The position numbers and the translations under genes are program-made. The notes under the pieces are model-generated. The model had not been told where the DNA came from. It was given only the letters and a program-made list of their open reading frames with translations, and searched no databases. From NCBI GenBank assembly GCA_913065005.1, contig CAJYAJ010000001.1:1-64000 (forward strand): DNA of 64,000 nucleotides, read 5' to 3'. Positions within the stretch are counted from its first letter, which is position 1; each line of letters starts with the position of its first letter. This stretch comes from an uncultured Verrucomicrobiota bacterium. GTDB lineage: Bacteria > Verrucomicrobiota > Kiritimatiellia > Kiritimatiellales > Pontiellaceae. Below are positions 32,290 to 43,152 of this stretch, one piece after another.

Positions 32290-34038
32290 ATGAGTTTTAA
32301 TGAAGAGCGCGCGCATCCGGAGGGATGGAATAAAGAGAAGCTGGTGAGTCGGTACGTGACGGAGGGCGTGGAGAGTGCGCCGCATCGATCGTATTATTAT
32401 GCGATGGGGATGACGGAGGAGCAGATTCATCAGCCTTTGGTTGGGGTGGCGACATGCTGGAACGAGGCGGCTCCGTGTAATATTGCGCTCTCGCGTCAGG
32501 CGCAAGCGGTGAAGAAGGGGGTGGATGGATCAAAAGCGACACCGCGCGAGTTTACGACGATTACGGTGACCGATGGGATTGCGATGGGGCATGAGGGGAT
32601 GCGTTCTTCTTTGGTTTCGCGGGAAGTGATTGCGGATTCGGTTGAGCTGACGATGCGGGGGCATTGTTATGATGCGTTGGTAGGATTGGCGGGGTGTGAT
32701 AAATCGTTGCCGGCGATGATGATGGTGATGTTGCGGTTGAATGTGCCTTCGGTTTTTATGTATGGTGGAACCATTTTACCGGGGAGTTTTCGTGGAAAAG
32801 ATGTGGATGTGGTGAATGTCTTTGAAGCGGTTGGTAAACATGCAAGTGGGGAGTTCTCCGATTCAGATTTGAAGGAGCTTGAGTGTGTGGCGTGTCCTTC
32901 GGCGGGCGCGTGTGGGGGTCAATTTACGGCGAATACGATGGCGTGTGTTTCGGAGGCGATCGGATTGGCGTTGCCTAATTCTGCGGGGGCACCTGCGCCG
33001 TATGAGAGCCGGGACGCCTATGCGGAGGCATCGGGTGCCGCGGTGGTTGAGTTGATCAAAAATGGGGGTCCGTATCCGCGGGATATTGTGACGCGGAAGT
33101 CGATGGAGAATGCGGCGGCGATTGTGGCGGCAACAGGGGGGTCGACCAATGCGGCACTTCATTTACCGGCGATGGCGCATGAGGCAGGAATTGAATTTAA
33201 TTTATTTGATGTGGCGGAGATTTTCAAGAAGACGCCGTATATTGCGAATTTACGGCCCGGAGGAAAGTATGTTGCGAAGGATCTGTTTGATGTTGGTGGC
33301 GTGGGCGTGGTGATTAAAGAGTTGTTGGATCATGGCTATATGCATGGCGATTGCATCACGGTTACAGGCAAGACGTTGGCGGAGAATTATGCGAATGTGA
33401 CGTTGCCTGAAAATCAGGATGTGGTATTCCCAATTTCGAATCCGATTCATCCAACGGGTGGAGTTGTGGGGTTGAAGGGTAATTTGGCACCGGAGGGTGG
33501 CATTGTGAAAATTGCGGGCTTGAAGGAGTTGATTTTTGAGGGGCCCGCGCGTGTTTTTGATGGCGAGCAGGCGGCGTTTGAGGCGGTGCAAAATCGTGAT
33601 TATGAGGATGGTGAGGTGTTGGTGGTTCGTTATGAGGGTGCGAAGGGGGGACCGGGGATGCGTGAAATGCTGTCAACCACGGCGGCACTCTATGGACAGG
33701 GTGCGGGTGATAAAGTGGCGTTGATTACGGATGGACGTTTTTCTGGCGGTACGCGTGGATTTTGTATTGGGCATATTGGACCGGAAGCGGCTGTTGGGGG
33801 GCCGATTGGGCTTTTGAAGAATGGCGATTTGATTCGGATTGATGCGGAAGCGGGCACGTTGGATGTGAAGTTAAGCGATGAAGAGCTGGCGGAGCGGCGG
33901 GCGCTATGGCAGCCGCGTGAGACGCTTTATACCTCGGGAGCTCTGCATAAATTTGCGCAGCTGGTGGGACCGGCGTGCGATGGAGCGGTTACGCATCCGG
34001 GTGCGCTGGCGGAGCGGCATACGTTCGTGGATCTTTAA
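32290..34038 (+). CDS. ilvD: Dihydroxy-acid dehydratase
   Basis: [88 protein letters not shown]. Confidence 0.97.
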   Translation: MSFNEERAHPEGWNKEKLVSRYVTEGVESAPHRSYYYAMGMTEEQIHQPLVGVATCWNEAAPCNIALSRQAQAVKKGVDGSKATPREFTTITVTDGIAMGHEGMRSSLVSREVIADSVELTMRGHCYDALVGLAGCDKSLPAMMMVMLRLNVPSVFMYGGTILPGSFRGKDVDVVNVFEAVGKHASGEFSDSDLKELECVACPSAGACGGQFTANTMACVSEAIGLALPNSAGAPAPYESRDAYAEASGAAVVELIKNGGPYPRDIVTRKSMENAAAIVAATGGSTNAALHLPAMAHEAGIEFNLFDVAEIFKKTPYIANLRPGGKYVAKDLFDVGGVGVVIKELLDHGYMHGDCITVTGKTLAENYANVTLPENQDVVFPISNPIHPTGGVVGLKGNLAPEGGIVKIAGLKELIFEGPARVFDGEQAAFEAVQNRDYEDGEVLVVRYEGAKGGPGMREMLSTTAALYGQGAGDKVALITDGRFSGGTRGFCIGHIGPEAAVGGPIGLLKNGDLIRIDAEAGTLDVKLSDEELAERRALWQPRETLYTSGALHKFAQLVGPACDGAVTHPGALAERHTFVDL

Positions 34039-34814
34039 TCGGCGCGTTCTTTGGGCCGATCGAGCCAATCGCTGAATAGTTTGAGCAGATGGGTGTGATG
34101 TTGGTCTAGCTCGTTTTCGAGATGAGCTTCGGCAGTGAGCCGAATTTCAACGCGTCCTTGCGCGGGATAGAAGCCGGGGTCGATTCCTTCAGGCATCGAG
34201 ATGTTTTGGAGTTGGATTTGTTCTACGATATCGGATTCGCCGATTCCGCGGGTGTGAATGGATCGGACGAGTTTGGGGGTGAGGTGAGCATATTGGCTCT
34301 TTAGCTCGGGGAGGATGGATTTTTCTATGATGGCATTAAATTCATTCGGGGGTCCGGGAAGTAGATAGCAACGTTTGTTTTGGGGGAGATCAATGCGTTG
34401 GGCGGGTGCGGCGCCGATGGGGTTGGGCAGTACGGTGGCTTCTTCGAGGACGAGCGCTTGGCGTAGCCCGATGGAGTTGAGTTTGCGACCGCGTTTTTGA
34501 TACCACTCTTTGAGATAGTCGGCGGTGGGGGGATGTGGGTGAATGGCGCGATTGAATAGGGCGGCGAGAGCATCCCGTGTGATATCGTCGACGGTGGGAC
34601 CGAGCCCGCCACTGATGAACAAGATGGGGGTGCGTTGGAGCGCTTCTTGTGCAACGGATTTTATGAGATCGATATGATCTCCGATGGAGGTATCGCGTAC
34701 GAGATCAATGCCTATCGAGAAGAGCGCGGCTCCAAGATCACGTCCGTGCGTGTTGAGGGTGCGTCCAGATAATAGTTCGTTTCCAATGGAGATGAGTTCA
34801 GCGTTTGGTTTCAT
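34035..34814 (-). CDS. CinA-type molybdopterin-binding domain protein (N-terminal CinA domain only)
   Basis: [70 protein letters not shown]. Confidence 0.88.
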   Translation of the reverse strand: MKPNAELISIGNELLSGRTLNTHGRDLGAALFSIGIDLVRDTSIGDHIDLIKSVAQEALQRTPILFISGGLGPTVDDITRDALAALFNRAIHPHPPTADYLKEWYQKRGRKLNSIGLRQALVLEEATVLPNPIGAAPAQRIDLPQNKRCYLLPGPPNEFNAIIEKSILPELKSQYAHLTPKLVRSIHTRGIGESDIVEQIQLQNISMPEGIDPGFYPAQGRVEIRLTAEAHLENELDQHHTHLLKLFSDWLDRPKERAD

Positions 34815-34925
34815 ATGGCTTCTTTCGGTTTGCGTCCTCTTTTTTCTTATTGTGAGTTGGTATGTTGATACAGGAGCTGAAGATCAATGCGAGGTTTCTT
34901 TACGTGAAGGGGTAGATTTTCTAGG

Positions 34926-35840
34926 TTGAGTGAGGTGAAGAGTTCTATACAGGTAGATGAATCGATGGCGTCGTTGCGGCTGGATCAGGCGGTGGCGAGT
35001 GGCACGGAGATGAGTCGGTCGCAGGTGAAGCGGTTGATTGATGGCGGTCGGGTTACTTTGAATGGGGTTGTGGTGAAGGCGCATGCTTCGTTGTCGGTGG
35101 GCGATTGCATTGCTTGGGAGTGCGAGGTGGCTATTGAGGAGACTCCACAGCCTGAGGCAATGGCGTTGGATATACTGTTTGAGGATGAATTTGTTTTGGT
35201 ATTGAACAAGCCGGCGGGATTGCTGGTGCATCCGGGTGCGGGGCATGGGGATGGAACGTTGTTGAATGGGTTGCTTGCGTATGATGCTGTTTTTTCTTCG
35301 GTCGATCGGGCGGGGATTGTGCATCGGTTAGATAAGGATTCGAGTGGCGTGCTTGTGGTGGCGAAAAGTGAGGCGGCGCAGAAGCATTTGCAGGCACAGT
35401 TTAAATCGCGTACGACGGAGAAGCGGTATACGGCGTTGGTGCAGGGGGTTCCTCCACAGGTGGCGCGGTTGGAGCATGCGTTGGGACGGCATCCGGTGCA
35501 TCGAAAGAAACAGGCGGTGGTGAAGAAGGCAGGTCGGATTGCGATTTCGCAGGTGTATTTGGAGGCGGCGTTTGGAACGGCTGCGCAAGTGGGTGTTGAG
35601 ATTGAGACGGGGCGAACGCACCAGATTCGGGTACAGCTGGCGTATATCGGCCATGCGGTTATTGGGGATGCGTTGTATAGCCCTCGAAAGCGTATTTCAG
35701 GAGTGGAAGTGGAGCGGCAGATGTTGCATGCGAGTCGCCTTACTTTTACGCATCCGGAGAGTGAAAAGCGCTTTTGCTTTGAGGCACCCTTGCCAGATGA
35801 TATGTTAGCGTGCATTAAAAATCTACGGGAGTGTATGTAA
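34926..35840 (+). CDS. rluD: RluA/RluD family 23S rRNA pseudouridine synthase
   Basis: S4-like RLDQAVAS...SRSQVKRLIDGGRVTLNG; HRLDKDSSGVLVVAKSEAAQKHLQAQFKSRTTEKRYTALV. Confidence 0.93.
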   Translation: MSEVKSSIQVDESMASLRLDQAVASGTEMSRSQVKRLIDGGRVTLNGVVVKAHASLSVGDCIAWECEVAIEETPQPEAMALDILFEDEFVLVLNKPAGLLVHPGAGHGDGTLLNGLLAYDAVFSSVDRAGIVHRLDKDSSGVLVVAKSEAAQKHLQAQFKSRTTEKRYTALVQGVPPQVARLEHALGRHPVHRKKQAVVKKAGRIAISQVYLEAAFGTAAQVGVEIETGRTHQIRVQLAYIGHAVIGDALYSPRKRISGVEVERQMLHASRLTFTHPESEKRFCFEAPLPDDMLACIKNLRECM

Positions 35841-36460
35841 TGGCGGAGCCATCATTATCATCGGTTCTTGAGGGGCTTGAAGCGTATTTAGGCTATAAAA
35901 AACTGCAGGGGATCACGCGGGTTGAGGTGGAGCAAGCGGTGCGTGATTCGTTGCTTGAAGAGGCGGATATGCCGGCGGCTGTGGTGTCAGAAGTGACGAC
36001 CCAAGAGGCACGGGTTTTACCTGATTCTTCAAAAGAGCTGTTTGCTGTGGAGGGGTTGGCGAAAGAGCCAGCGATTCTTTTTTTATGTGATGGGGGTGCG
36101 GCGGAGTCGGTGTACACGGACGAGCGGGGTGCTATGCTGAGTCGTATGATTCAGGCGATGGAACAGACGAAGGATCAGGTGGGGGTTGTGCGGATGCCTT
36201 CGAAGTTGAAAAATGGAGTGCATGAGATGCATTCTCTCTTTGAGGAAGTTGTGCCGCGTTCGTGTGTGGTTTTTGGGGGTGCGGTTTTGGAGCGAGTATT
36301 GGGCAAACGAGTGGCTTTTGAATCGATGCGGGGGCGTTGGATCGAGCTGAATGGGGTGCGGTTGATGCCGACGCATGCGTTGAGTCATATGTTGCGTAGC
36401 CTATCGGCGAAGAAGGAAACCTGGAAGGATTTGCAGCTCGTAATGAAATATCTGAAGTAG
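35840..36460 (+). CDS. Divergent uracil-DNA glycosylase (family 4)-like protein
   Basis: N-terminal L..YLGYKKLQGI; ERGAMLSRMIQAM; CVVFGGAVLERVLG; MPTHALSHMLRSLSAKKETWKDLQLVMKYL, in UDG-fold order but with degenerate motifs. Confidence 0.6.
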   Translation: MAEPSLSSVLEGLEAYLGYKKLQGITRVEVEQAVRDSLLEEADMPAAVVSEVTTQEARVLPDSSKELFAVEGLAKEPAILFLCDGGAAESVYTDERGAMLSRMIQAMEQTKDQVGVVRMPSKLKNGVHEMHSLFEEVVPRSCVVFGGAVLERVLGKRVAFESMRGRWIELNGVRLMPTHALSHMLRSLSAKKETWKDLQLVMKYLK

Positions 36461-36517
36461 ACTTGAACGAGTTGAGAGATTCGAGGTCATAAGGCGGGGA
36501 GAGACGAGCAACAGGGT

Positions 36518-37111
36518 ATGACGGAGGAAAGTCCAGATTCAAAGCAGGATGATAGCCAGTGGGTCGAGTTGGCTCAACAAGGCGATACAGCTGCATTTGA
36601 TAAGCTCGTTGAGATGTATCATTCACGGATTTATACGCTGACGTATCAAATGACGTCGAACCGCGAGGATGCAGAGGATTTAACGCAAGAGGTTTTTGTG
36701 AAGGCGTTTGAGGCGTTGCCCCGGTTTAAGAGGCGTTCTTCTTTTTATACGTGGCTCTATCGGATCGGGATTAATAAGACGATTAATTACAGGAAGAAGC
36801 GGAATCGGAATCGGCCGTTGAGCTTGGATGCGATGGAGCAAGAGGTCAAACAGGATGAGATTTATCACGATTTAAGTAGTAAGGGATCCCCGTTGCGCAA
36901 CCTGAGTTTAAGTGAGTTGCAATTAAAATTGAACGAAGCGATGCAGGGTCTGTCGGATAAGCACAGAACCGTTGTGGTTATGCATGATATGCAGGGTATA
37001 CCGCATGATGAAATCGCTAAAGTTGTTGGGGTTTCGGTGGGAACGGTTCGGTCGCGGTTGTTTTATGCCCGTCGACAATTGCAGGCGGATTTAGGGGAGT
37101 ATGTGAAATGA
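36518..37111 (+). CDS. ECF-type RNA polymerase sigma factor
   Basis: MTSNREDAEDLTQEVFVKAFEALPRFKRRSSFYTWLYRIGINKTINYRKK; LPHDEIAKVVGVSVGTVRSRLFYAR-type sigma4 motif. Confidence 0.95.
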   Translation: MTEESPDSKQDDSQWVELAQQGDTAAFDKLVEMYHSRIYTLTYQMTSNREDAEDLTQEVFVKAFEALPRFKRRSSFYTWLYRIGINKTINYRKKRNRNRPLSLDAMEQEVKQDEIYHDLSSKGSPLRNLSLSELQLKLNEAMQGLSDKHRTVVVMHDMQGIPHDEIAKVVGVSVGTVRSRLFYARRQLQADLGEYVK

Positions 37112-37548
37112 GCCAACAGAGAGAGCACGGATTGAGCGAGGATCAGCTTTTGCAGGTGTTGCATTTGAAGCGATATGAATCCGCAGATGAAGGGCGGTTG
37201 CTTCGGAATCGGCAGAACATTATGCGCGAGGTACGTTCGATTCAGGTTAACCGGAGGCCGTCGTTACTTGAGCGGTTGGAAACTCATTTGGGGTGGTTCT
37301 ATGCGGAGCCTAAGTATGGTTTAGCGTTAATTTTTCTGCTCTTCGCATTGCTGCAATTTGTTGGAGTAGATCGAACGAACTCGGAGGCGAGTGTGGGGGT
37401 TTATGCTGATTTGAGTGGGATTCCTGCAGAGGTAATGTTGGAGGAGGAGTTAGAGGTCTATCCCGATTTGCCCGCCCATATCCGGTTGTTTGCGTCCCCG
37501 ACGGGTGGGGATGGAACGGTTTTGCCTGCTACTTTTGAATTTGAGTAA
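37108..37548 (+). CDS. Single-pass membrane protein, putative anti-sigma factor
   Basis: ATGA overlap with the sigma factor gene; one hydrophobic segment YGLALIFLLFALLQFVGV. Confidence 0.5.
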   Translation: MSQQREHGLSEDQLLQVLHLKRYESADEGRLLRNRQNIMREVRSIQVNRRPSLLERLETHLGWFYAEPKYGLALIFLLFALLQFVGVDRTNSEASVGVYADLSGIPAEVMLEEELEVYPDLPAHIRLFASPTGGDGTVLPATFEFE

Positions 37549-37574
37549 GAATTTCTCTACTTCATATCTCCTGA

Positions 37575-37604
37575 AGAGGGGCACGTAGTGATGCGTGCCC
37601 CTCT
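37575..37604. terminator. Strong hairpin between convergent genes (probable terminator)
   Basis: AGAGGGGCACG-TAGTGATG-CGTGCCCCTCT followed by GTTTTATTTCTTT. Confidence 0.6.
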
Positions 37605-37615
37605 GTTTTATTTCT

Positions 37616-39295
37616 TTAAGGAATGGGGAAATGCGCAGTGAGTTGGAGCACTTCTTTTCGGACTTCTTGAATAGAAGCTTCATCTTGAGGACGATTGATG
37701 ACTCGTTTGATGAGGGCGGCAATCTGCTCCATTTCAGTTTCTTTCATGCCGCGAGTTGTTACCGCGGGGGTTCCAATTCGAATGCCGGACGTTACGAACG
37801 GACTCTTCGTGTCGAAAGGAATGGAGTTTTTATTTACGGTGATGGCGGCCCGATCAAGCGCTGCTGCCGCATCTTTACCGGTGGTTTCGGTGGCGGATAA
37901 ATCTACTAGCATGAGGTGGTTATCGGTGCCACCTGAGACCAGCCGGATGGATTCATCGGTTAAGGAAGTTGCCATGCTAACAGCATTTTTAACGACTTGT
38001 TTCATGTAGTCTTTAAAAGTCGGTTGCAGGGCTTCACCAAAACAGACGGCTTTGGCTGCAATGGTATGCATAAGCGGTCCGCCTTGAGTGCCTGGGAAGA
38101 TGTGTTTATCGACATCGGCAGCATAGGCTTCTTTACAAAGAATGAGACCGCCTCGTGGACCGCGCAGGGTTTTGTGCGTGGTGGTGGTTACAAAATCAGC
38201 TAGAGGAACGGGGTTGGGATGACATCCTGCCGCAACCAAGCCGGAGATATGGGCCATGTCTACCATCATTAATGCGCCTACTTCATCGGCAATTTCGCGG
38301 ATGCGTTTAAAATCGATGATGCGTGAGTATGCGCTGGCTCCGGCTACGATCAATTTGGGTTGATGCTCTTGAGCCAGTTTTTGAATGTTTTCATAGTCAA
38401 TCTGTTCGGTTTCTTGGCTTACACCGTAGGGAACAATGTTGAAGAGACGTCCCGAGAAGTTCATGGGGTGGCCGTGGGTGAGGTGCCCGCCTTCAGCGAG
38501 GCTCATCGCTAGGATGGTGTCGCCGGGTTGGAGTTGTGAAAAATAGACGGCCATGTTGGCGCCGCTTCCACTGTGCGGTTGGACGTTGGCGTGTTCGGCC
38601 CCAAAGAGTTCTTTGGCTCGGTCGATCGCTAGTGTTTCAGCGCCATCAACCCATTCGCAACCGTTATACCAGCGTTTGCCGGGATAGCCTTCTGCATATT
38701 TATTGGTCATGCGAGAGCCTTGTACTTCGCGTATGGCTTTGCTGGTGATGTTTTCTGAGGCGATGAGTTCGATATTTTCTTTTTGGCGCTGATCTTCTTG
38801 TTGGAGGAGTTTGTAAATGGCTGGATCGCTCTGTCGAATGGTGAGGGTTCCGTCTACTTCGCTGGCATGAGCATTGATTTTGTCTACCCGGCGTTCATGG
38901 CGATCACCTGCAAAGTTAGTTTCGATCCATGTGGTGAGAATATCGGCTACTTTTGATTCATCGGTATGGAGGCTGCCCAGACAGAGCACATTGGCATTGT
39001 TATGTTCTCGGGAGAGGCGTGTGGTTTCGGTGTTGATGCACAGGGCCGCGCGAACGCCGGGAAATTTATTGGCTGTGATGCTCATGCCGATGCCGGATTT
39101 GCAGACAATAATGCCTTGATCTGCCCGTCCTTGAGAGACGTCTGCGGCAACGGCAGCTGCGTGATCAGGATAGTCTGCTGATTCGGTTCCAAAACAGCCA
39201 TGATCTTCGACCGTTATTCCGCGTTCTTCGAGTAGTTCCACCAATAGGTGTTTTAGATTAAATCCCCCATGATCCGATCCAATCGCCATCTTCAT
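37616..39295 (-). CDS. Fusion protein: ribose-5-phosphate isomerase B (N-terminal) + serine hydroxymethyltransferase (C-terminal)
   Basis: One uninterrupted ORF. N-term [22 protein letters not shown]...[20 protein letters not shown]...[12 protein letters not shown] (RpiB). C-term [22 protein letters not shown]...[16 protein letters not shown] (GlyA). Confidence 0.93.
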   Translation of the reverse strand: MKMAIGSDHGGFNLKHLLVELLEERGITVEDHGCFGTESADYPDHAAAVAADVSQGRADQGIIVCKSGIGMSITANKFPGVRAALCINTETTRLSREHNNANVLCLGSLHTDESKVADILTTWIETNFAGDRHERRVDKINAHASEVDGTLTIRQSDPAIYKLLQQEDQRQKENIELIASENITSKAIREVQGSRMTNKYAEGYPGKRWYNGCEWVDGAETLAIDRAKELFGAEHANVQPHSGSGANMAVYFSQLQPGDTILAMSLAEGGHLTHGHPMNFSGRLFNIVPYGVSQETEQIDYENIQKLAQEHQPKLIVAGASAYSRIIDFKRIREIADEVGALMMVDMAHISGLVAAGCHPNPVPLADFVTTTTHKTLRGPRGGLILCKEAYAADVDKHIFPGTQGGPLMHTIAAKAVCFGEALQPTFKDYMKQVVKNAVSMATSLTDESIRLVSGGTDNHLMLVDLSATETTGKDAAAALDRAAITVNKNSIPFDTKSPFVTSGIRIGTPAVTTRGMKETEMEQIAALIKRVINRPQDEASIQEVRKEVLQLTAHFPIP

Positions 39296-39314
39296 TTTTT
39301 GCCTTCTCTTTTTT

Positions 39315-39770
39315 TTAGGGTTCACCCAGTCGCAAGAAAAGGATGAGCTCAAGAATGGCTCGTTCAATCTCAGCTCGCGTCTGTTTATACATTTCTAACG
39401 ATCCACCAAATGGGTCGCCAATATCATGGACTTTCGAGGTTCCGAGTTCGTTAATCAAGTAAACTCGGTGAGCAACCTCTGGAAAAGTGCTGCGAAGGTG
39501 TTCGCGATGGGATTCAGTCATGACGAGAATGAGGTCGGCTTGGTCGATTATTTCAGCGGTGAGAAGTTGGCTGCTATGATGAGAAAGGTCCGCTCCGAGT
39601 TCGCTGGAAACAATCCGGGCTTCTAGTGAGGCGGGTGTTCCGGTGGTTGCACTGAGTCCTGCAGATTGTACTTTCCATGGATTTTTATTGCCTGCACGTA
39701 GTCGAAAAAGTGCTTCTGCCATGGGACTTCGGCATGTATTGCCTGTGCAGATAAAAAGAATATTTTTCAT
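39315..39770 (-). CDS. Low-molecular-weight protein-tyrosine/arginine phosphatase (YwlE-like)
   Basis: [20 protein letters not shown] (CX5R), [20 protein letters not shown] loop. Confidence 0.92.
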   Translation of the reverse strand: MKNILFICTGNTCRSPMAEALFRLRAGNKNPWKVQSAGLSATTGTPASLEARIVSSELGADLSHHSSQLLTAEIIDQADLILVMTESHREHLRSTFPEVAHRVYLINELGTSKVHDIGDPFGGSLEMYKQTRAEIERAILELILFLRLGEP

Positions 39771-40378
39771 GAGACCCGTCCTTCGTTAAAGACGGTCTCG
39801 AGTGTTGAAAAAGGCAGAGTGCCTTCGCGAAGACCTTCGAGGTGATGGCCATTTATTTTTATAACGGTGCTGGGAATGGCTTGGTCGCTGGCCGGACCGC
39901 TGTCCAATGTAAGATTGGCCGGCAGATGATTGGTTTCATCGGCGGTGCGTGGATCTGTTTTTCCGCTTAAATTTGCGCTGGTGAGAGCAATGGAAGAGCC
40001 GAAGGCGGCGGCTACAGCCACGGGAACGGGGTGGTCGGGTATGCGAAATCCGGTCCAGCCTGTTTCAGTTTCAAGCACGAGGGTTAGGGGTCCTGGCCAG
40101 TAGGTTTGGCAGAGAGATTCGATTCCTCTATTCCAATGAAGAGCTTGAGATTTGACTTGAGCGAGGGAGGCAACTAAGCGAGCAATGGGTTTATTTGCAT
40201 CGCGGCCCTTTGTCGCTTGAAGGCGTTTCATGGCTTCGGGTTGATTGGGATCGCAGGCAAGCCCGTAGACCGTTTCGGTGGGTAGAATCACGAGGCCACC
40301 CGAGGCTAAGCAATCAGCGGCTTTTGTGATCGCGTCTGTTTCCGGTTGGTTGGGGTTCACTGGGAGGATACAACTCAT
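39767..40378 (-). CDS. L-threonylcarbamoyladenylate synthase (Sua5/YrdC family)
   Basis: GLVILPTETVYGLACDPNQPEAMKRLQATKGRDANKPI, TLVLETETGWTGFRIPDHP, ALTSANLSGKTDP. Confidence 0.93.
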   Translation of the reverse strand: MSCILPVNPNQPETDAITKAADCLASGGLVILPTETVYGLACDPNQPEAMKRLQATKGRDANKPIARLVASLAQVKSQALHWNRGIESLCQTYWPGPLTLVLETETGWTGFRIPDHPVPVAVAAAFGSSIALTSANLSGKTDPRTADETNHLPANLTLDSGPASDQAIPSTVIKINGHHLEGLREGTLPFSTLETVFNEGRVS

Positions 40379-40463
40379 GCGCTCATAGTACGCACCTGCT
40401 CCCTATTTTCAAGAGGTCTCTTTTTTTACTGTCTTTCATGGAGTGCCTCGTTACTGTTTTGAT

Positions 40464-42656
40464 ATGAGCCAAATTGCAAAAGTGGTGGTAGAAATTTCGT
40501 TGGATCGGGAGTTTGATTATTTGATTCCGGCTTCCTTGCAGTCGACGATTGGGGTGGGCTCCCAAGTGCAAGTTCCTTTTCATGGGCGTGATTTACGGGG
40601 CTTCGTTGTGGGGATTACGGATCGATCAGCGCATGAAGATCGTCTGAAAGAAATTGCGGGGGTTGTGGGAGAGCGTCCGCTTATTCCAGATCACGTGATG
40701 AAATTAGCGTATTGGATTGCTGACTATTATTGTGCGCCGATCGAGCATGCGGTTCGAACGGTGTTGCCGAGTGCGGTTCGCCGGCGGGGTGCCCAGCATA
40801 AGAAACAGTTGGAGGTGAGCTTGCTGAATCCGGATGGGGTCGGTTCGTCGGCACTTCAGAAAAAAGTGGTGGAGTTGCTTCGGGAGCGGGGACCGATGCG
40901 GTTGCGAGATTTGAAAGCGGAATTGGGTTGTTCAGATTCACCAATTCGAACGTTAGATAAGAATGAGATTGTGGCGATTGAACCGGTGGCTCAATTGCGT
41001 GATCCGTTAGCGGGTATGGAGCTGGTCAGAACCGAGCCGTTTGCATTAATGGATGGGCAGCAAGAGGCACTGAATACGATCCATAAGGCGGTAGCGGCTA
41101 CACCGCGTGAAACGGTGCTTTTGCAGGGGGTTACGGGAAGTGGAAAGACAGAAGTCTATCTGCAAGCGATTCAATCGACGTTAGATCGGGGAGAGGGTGC
41201 GATTGTGCTGGTGCCGGAAATTGCCCTCACCCCGCAAACGGTTGAACGTTTTCGGGCGCGCTTTGGAGCAGGGGTGGCGGTTTTGCATTCTGGGCTTTCA
41301 GACGGGGAACGACATGATGAGTGGCATCGGATTCGTGATGGGCAGGCTCGAATTGCGGTGGGTGCGCGTTCGGCACTGTTTGCTCCGATTGAGTCGTTGG
41401 GCTTGATCGTGGTCGATGAAGAGCATGAGCCGACCTATAAGCAAGAGGAGTCGCCTCGGTATCATGCGCGAGATGCGGCGGTGATGCGGGGTCGGTTGGA
41501 AGGTTGTTGTGTGGTGTTGGGGTCGGCAACGCCCTCTTTGGAATCAAGTCGGAATGTACAGAGTGGGCGTTATCGATTGGCTCGAATGGATGATCGAGTG
41601 GATCATCGTGCGATGCCGTTGATTCGGGTGATTGATATGGTGGCGGAAGCTGAGCGCAATGGGCAACCTTCGCTCTTTTCCTCGGCGTTGATTGAGGGTT
41701 TGTATGATCGGTTGGATCGAGGGGAACAGGTGATGCTTTTTTTGAACCGGCGTGGGTTTTCTTCATCGATTCAATGTGAGTCGTGTGGCTATGTAAATGA
41801 GTGTTCGGCTTGTAGCGTAACCCGAAATTATCACAAGGCTGCGAGGCGACTGTTGTGTCATATTTGCGGCAGCGAAGAGTCTTTACCGGACCGGTGCCCT
41901 TGTTGTGGGCAGGCGCCTTTTAAGTTTGCGGGCAGTGGTACGGAAAAGATGGAAGAGATATTAGGAAAGCTTTGTCCTCGGGCGCGGATTGCTCGGATGG
42001 ACTCCGATACGATGCGCCGGAAGGAGGCGTATCAAGAGGTGTTGGACCGGTTTCGAAGTGGGCAGATCGATATTTTATTGGGAACGCAGATGATTGCGAA
42101 GGGACTTGATTTTCCAAATGTAACGTTGGTGGGAGTGCTGAATGCAGATATTCAACTACATGTGCCTGACTTCCGCGCTGGGGAGCGAACGTATCAGTTA
42201 CTCACGCAGGTGGCTGGGCGGGCGGGACGGGGGGATGTTCCGGGGGAGGTTTTGATTCAAACCTACACCCCTCATCATCCGGCGATTCAAGCGGCACAGA
42301 AGATGGATGCTTCGATTTACTTGGAGGAGGATCTCACGTTTCGGAAACAGATGAATTATCCGCCGTTTGCCCATCTGGTTTTGATTACATTCAAAGGATT
42401 GGTTGAGGCAGAGGTAGCGAGCCAACTTGAATTATTTATGGCGCGATTATCACCGCTTTTACCTGAAACGGTTCAGGTGGCTCCTCCGATGCCGGCGGCG
42501 TTAGCCCGAGCAAAAGGGTTCTATCGATATCAGGTGATGCTGCGTTGTGAGCATACGGTGAAAATTACTAAGCCGGTCAAGCACGCGCTGGGGATGACTC
42601 GTTTGCCGATGGGGATAAAGGTTACGGTTGACGTGGATGCTTCTTCGCTGCTCTAA
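40464..42656 (+). CDS. priA: Primosomal protein N' (replication restart helicase PriA)
   Basis: LLQGVTGSGKTEVYLQAI, DEEHEPTYKQEESPRYHARD, GSATPSLES, zinc CESCGYVNECSAC...CHICGSEESLPDRCPCCG. Confidence 0.97.
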   Translation: MSQIAKVVVEISLDREFDYLIPASLQSTIGVGSQVQVPFHGRDLRGFVVGITDRSAHEDRLKEIAGVVGERPLIPDHVMKLAYWIADYYCAPIEHAVRTVLPSAVRRRGAQHKKQLEVSLLNPDGVGSSALQKKVVELLRERGPMRLRDLKAELGCSDSPIRTLDKNEIVAIEPVAQLRDPLAGMELVRTEPFALMDGQQEALNTIHKAVAATPRETVLLQGVTGSGKTEVYLQAIQSTLDRGEGAIVLVPEIALTPQTVERFRARFGAGVAVLHSGLSDGERHDEWHRIRDGQARIAVGARSALFAPIESLGLIVVDEEHEPTYKQEESPRYHARDAAVMRGRLEGCCVVLGSATPSLESSRNVQSGRYRLARMDDRVDHRAMPLIRVIDMVAEAERNGQPSLFSSALIEGLYDRLDRGEQVMLFLNRRGFSSSIQCESCGYVNECSACSVTRNYHKAARRLLCHICGSEESLPDRCPCCGQAPFKFAGSGTEKMEEILGKLCPRARIARMDSDTMRRKEAYQEVLDRFRSGQIDILLGTQMIAKGLDFPNVTLVGVLNADIQLHVPDFRAGERTYQLLTQVAGRAGRGDVPGEVLIQTYTPHHPAIQAAQKMDASIYLEEDLTFRKQMNYPPFAHLVLITFKGLVEAEVASQLELFMARLSPLLPETVQVAPPMPAALARAKGFYRYQVMLRCEHTVKITKPVKHALGMTRLPMGIKVTVDVDASSLL

Positions 42657-42717
42657 AGCTTGCTTTACGTATAAGTAATTTGTATTAATAATTACTTTAA
42701 TAATAAGGTGAGAAAAT

Positions 42718-43146
42718 ATGATTTGGGGCTTAAAAAGTTTGGCTTGTTTTGATGTTTGGTCGTTCGAACACTTTTTCAGTGGCGTTTCTATTGGCGCTAC
42801 GTTGTTGGTATTTATGGAGCGTCGCTTGAAGATCGATGCCCATGATCGAAACCATGCATACATCTATTTTTCAGGGTTGTTGGTGCTGACCTATTGTTGG
42901 GAAACAGTGGAGCATTATTTAGAGACTGGATTGTTGGGTGCAGGGGTATCGTATTGGTTTCAAGGGGTCGAATTCTGGGCGAATCGAATGATTACAGATC
43001 CGTTGTTAAATCTTGCGGGCGCTTGGGTGGCGAGGCGTGCGATGTTTATTGTGAAGGGGGTGCGTCTGTTTATTTTTATTTGGTTGGGAATCCATATATT
43101 TGTGTTTCCCCATAGTATGTATTTGCACGAATTGGGCTGGTTTTAA
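42718..43146 (+). CDS. Hypothetical membrane protein
   Basis: About four hydrophobic segments; own intergenic AT-rich leader. Confidence 0.5.
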   Translation: MIWGLKSLACFDVWSFEHFFSGVSIGATLLVFMERRLKIDAHDRNHAYIYFSGLLVLTYCWETVEHYLETGLLGAGVSYWFQGVEFWANRMITDPLLNLAGAWVARRAMFIVKGVRLFIFIWLGIHIFVFPHSMYLHELGWF

Positions 43147-43152
43147 GGGAAT

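Noticed and set aside
34985-35815. 276-aa minus-strand ORF inside rluD
   Set aside because: Antisense to a complete RluD; Cys/Ser/Thr-rich with no domain signature.
36510-36545. GGAGGAAAGTCC, similar to the conserved RNase P RNA core (GAGGAAAGUCC)
   Set aside because: It lies at the start codon of the ECF sigma factor and encodes MTEESPDSK; no other RNase P RNA helices or conserved regions are present nearby.
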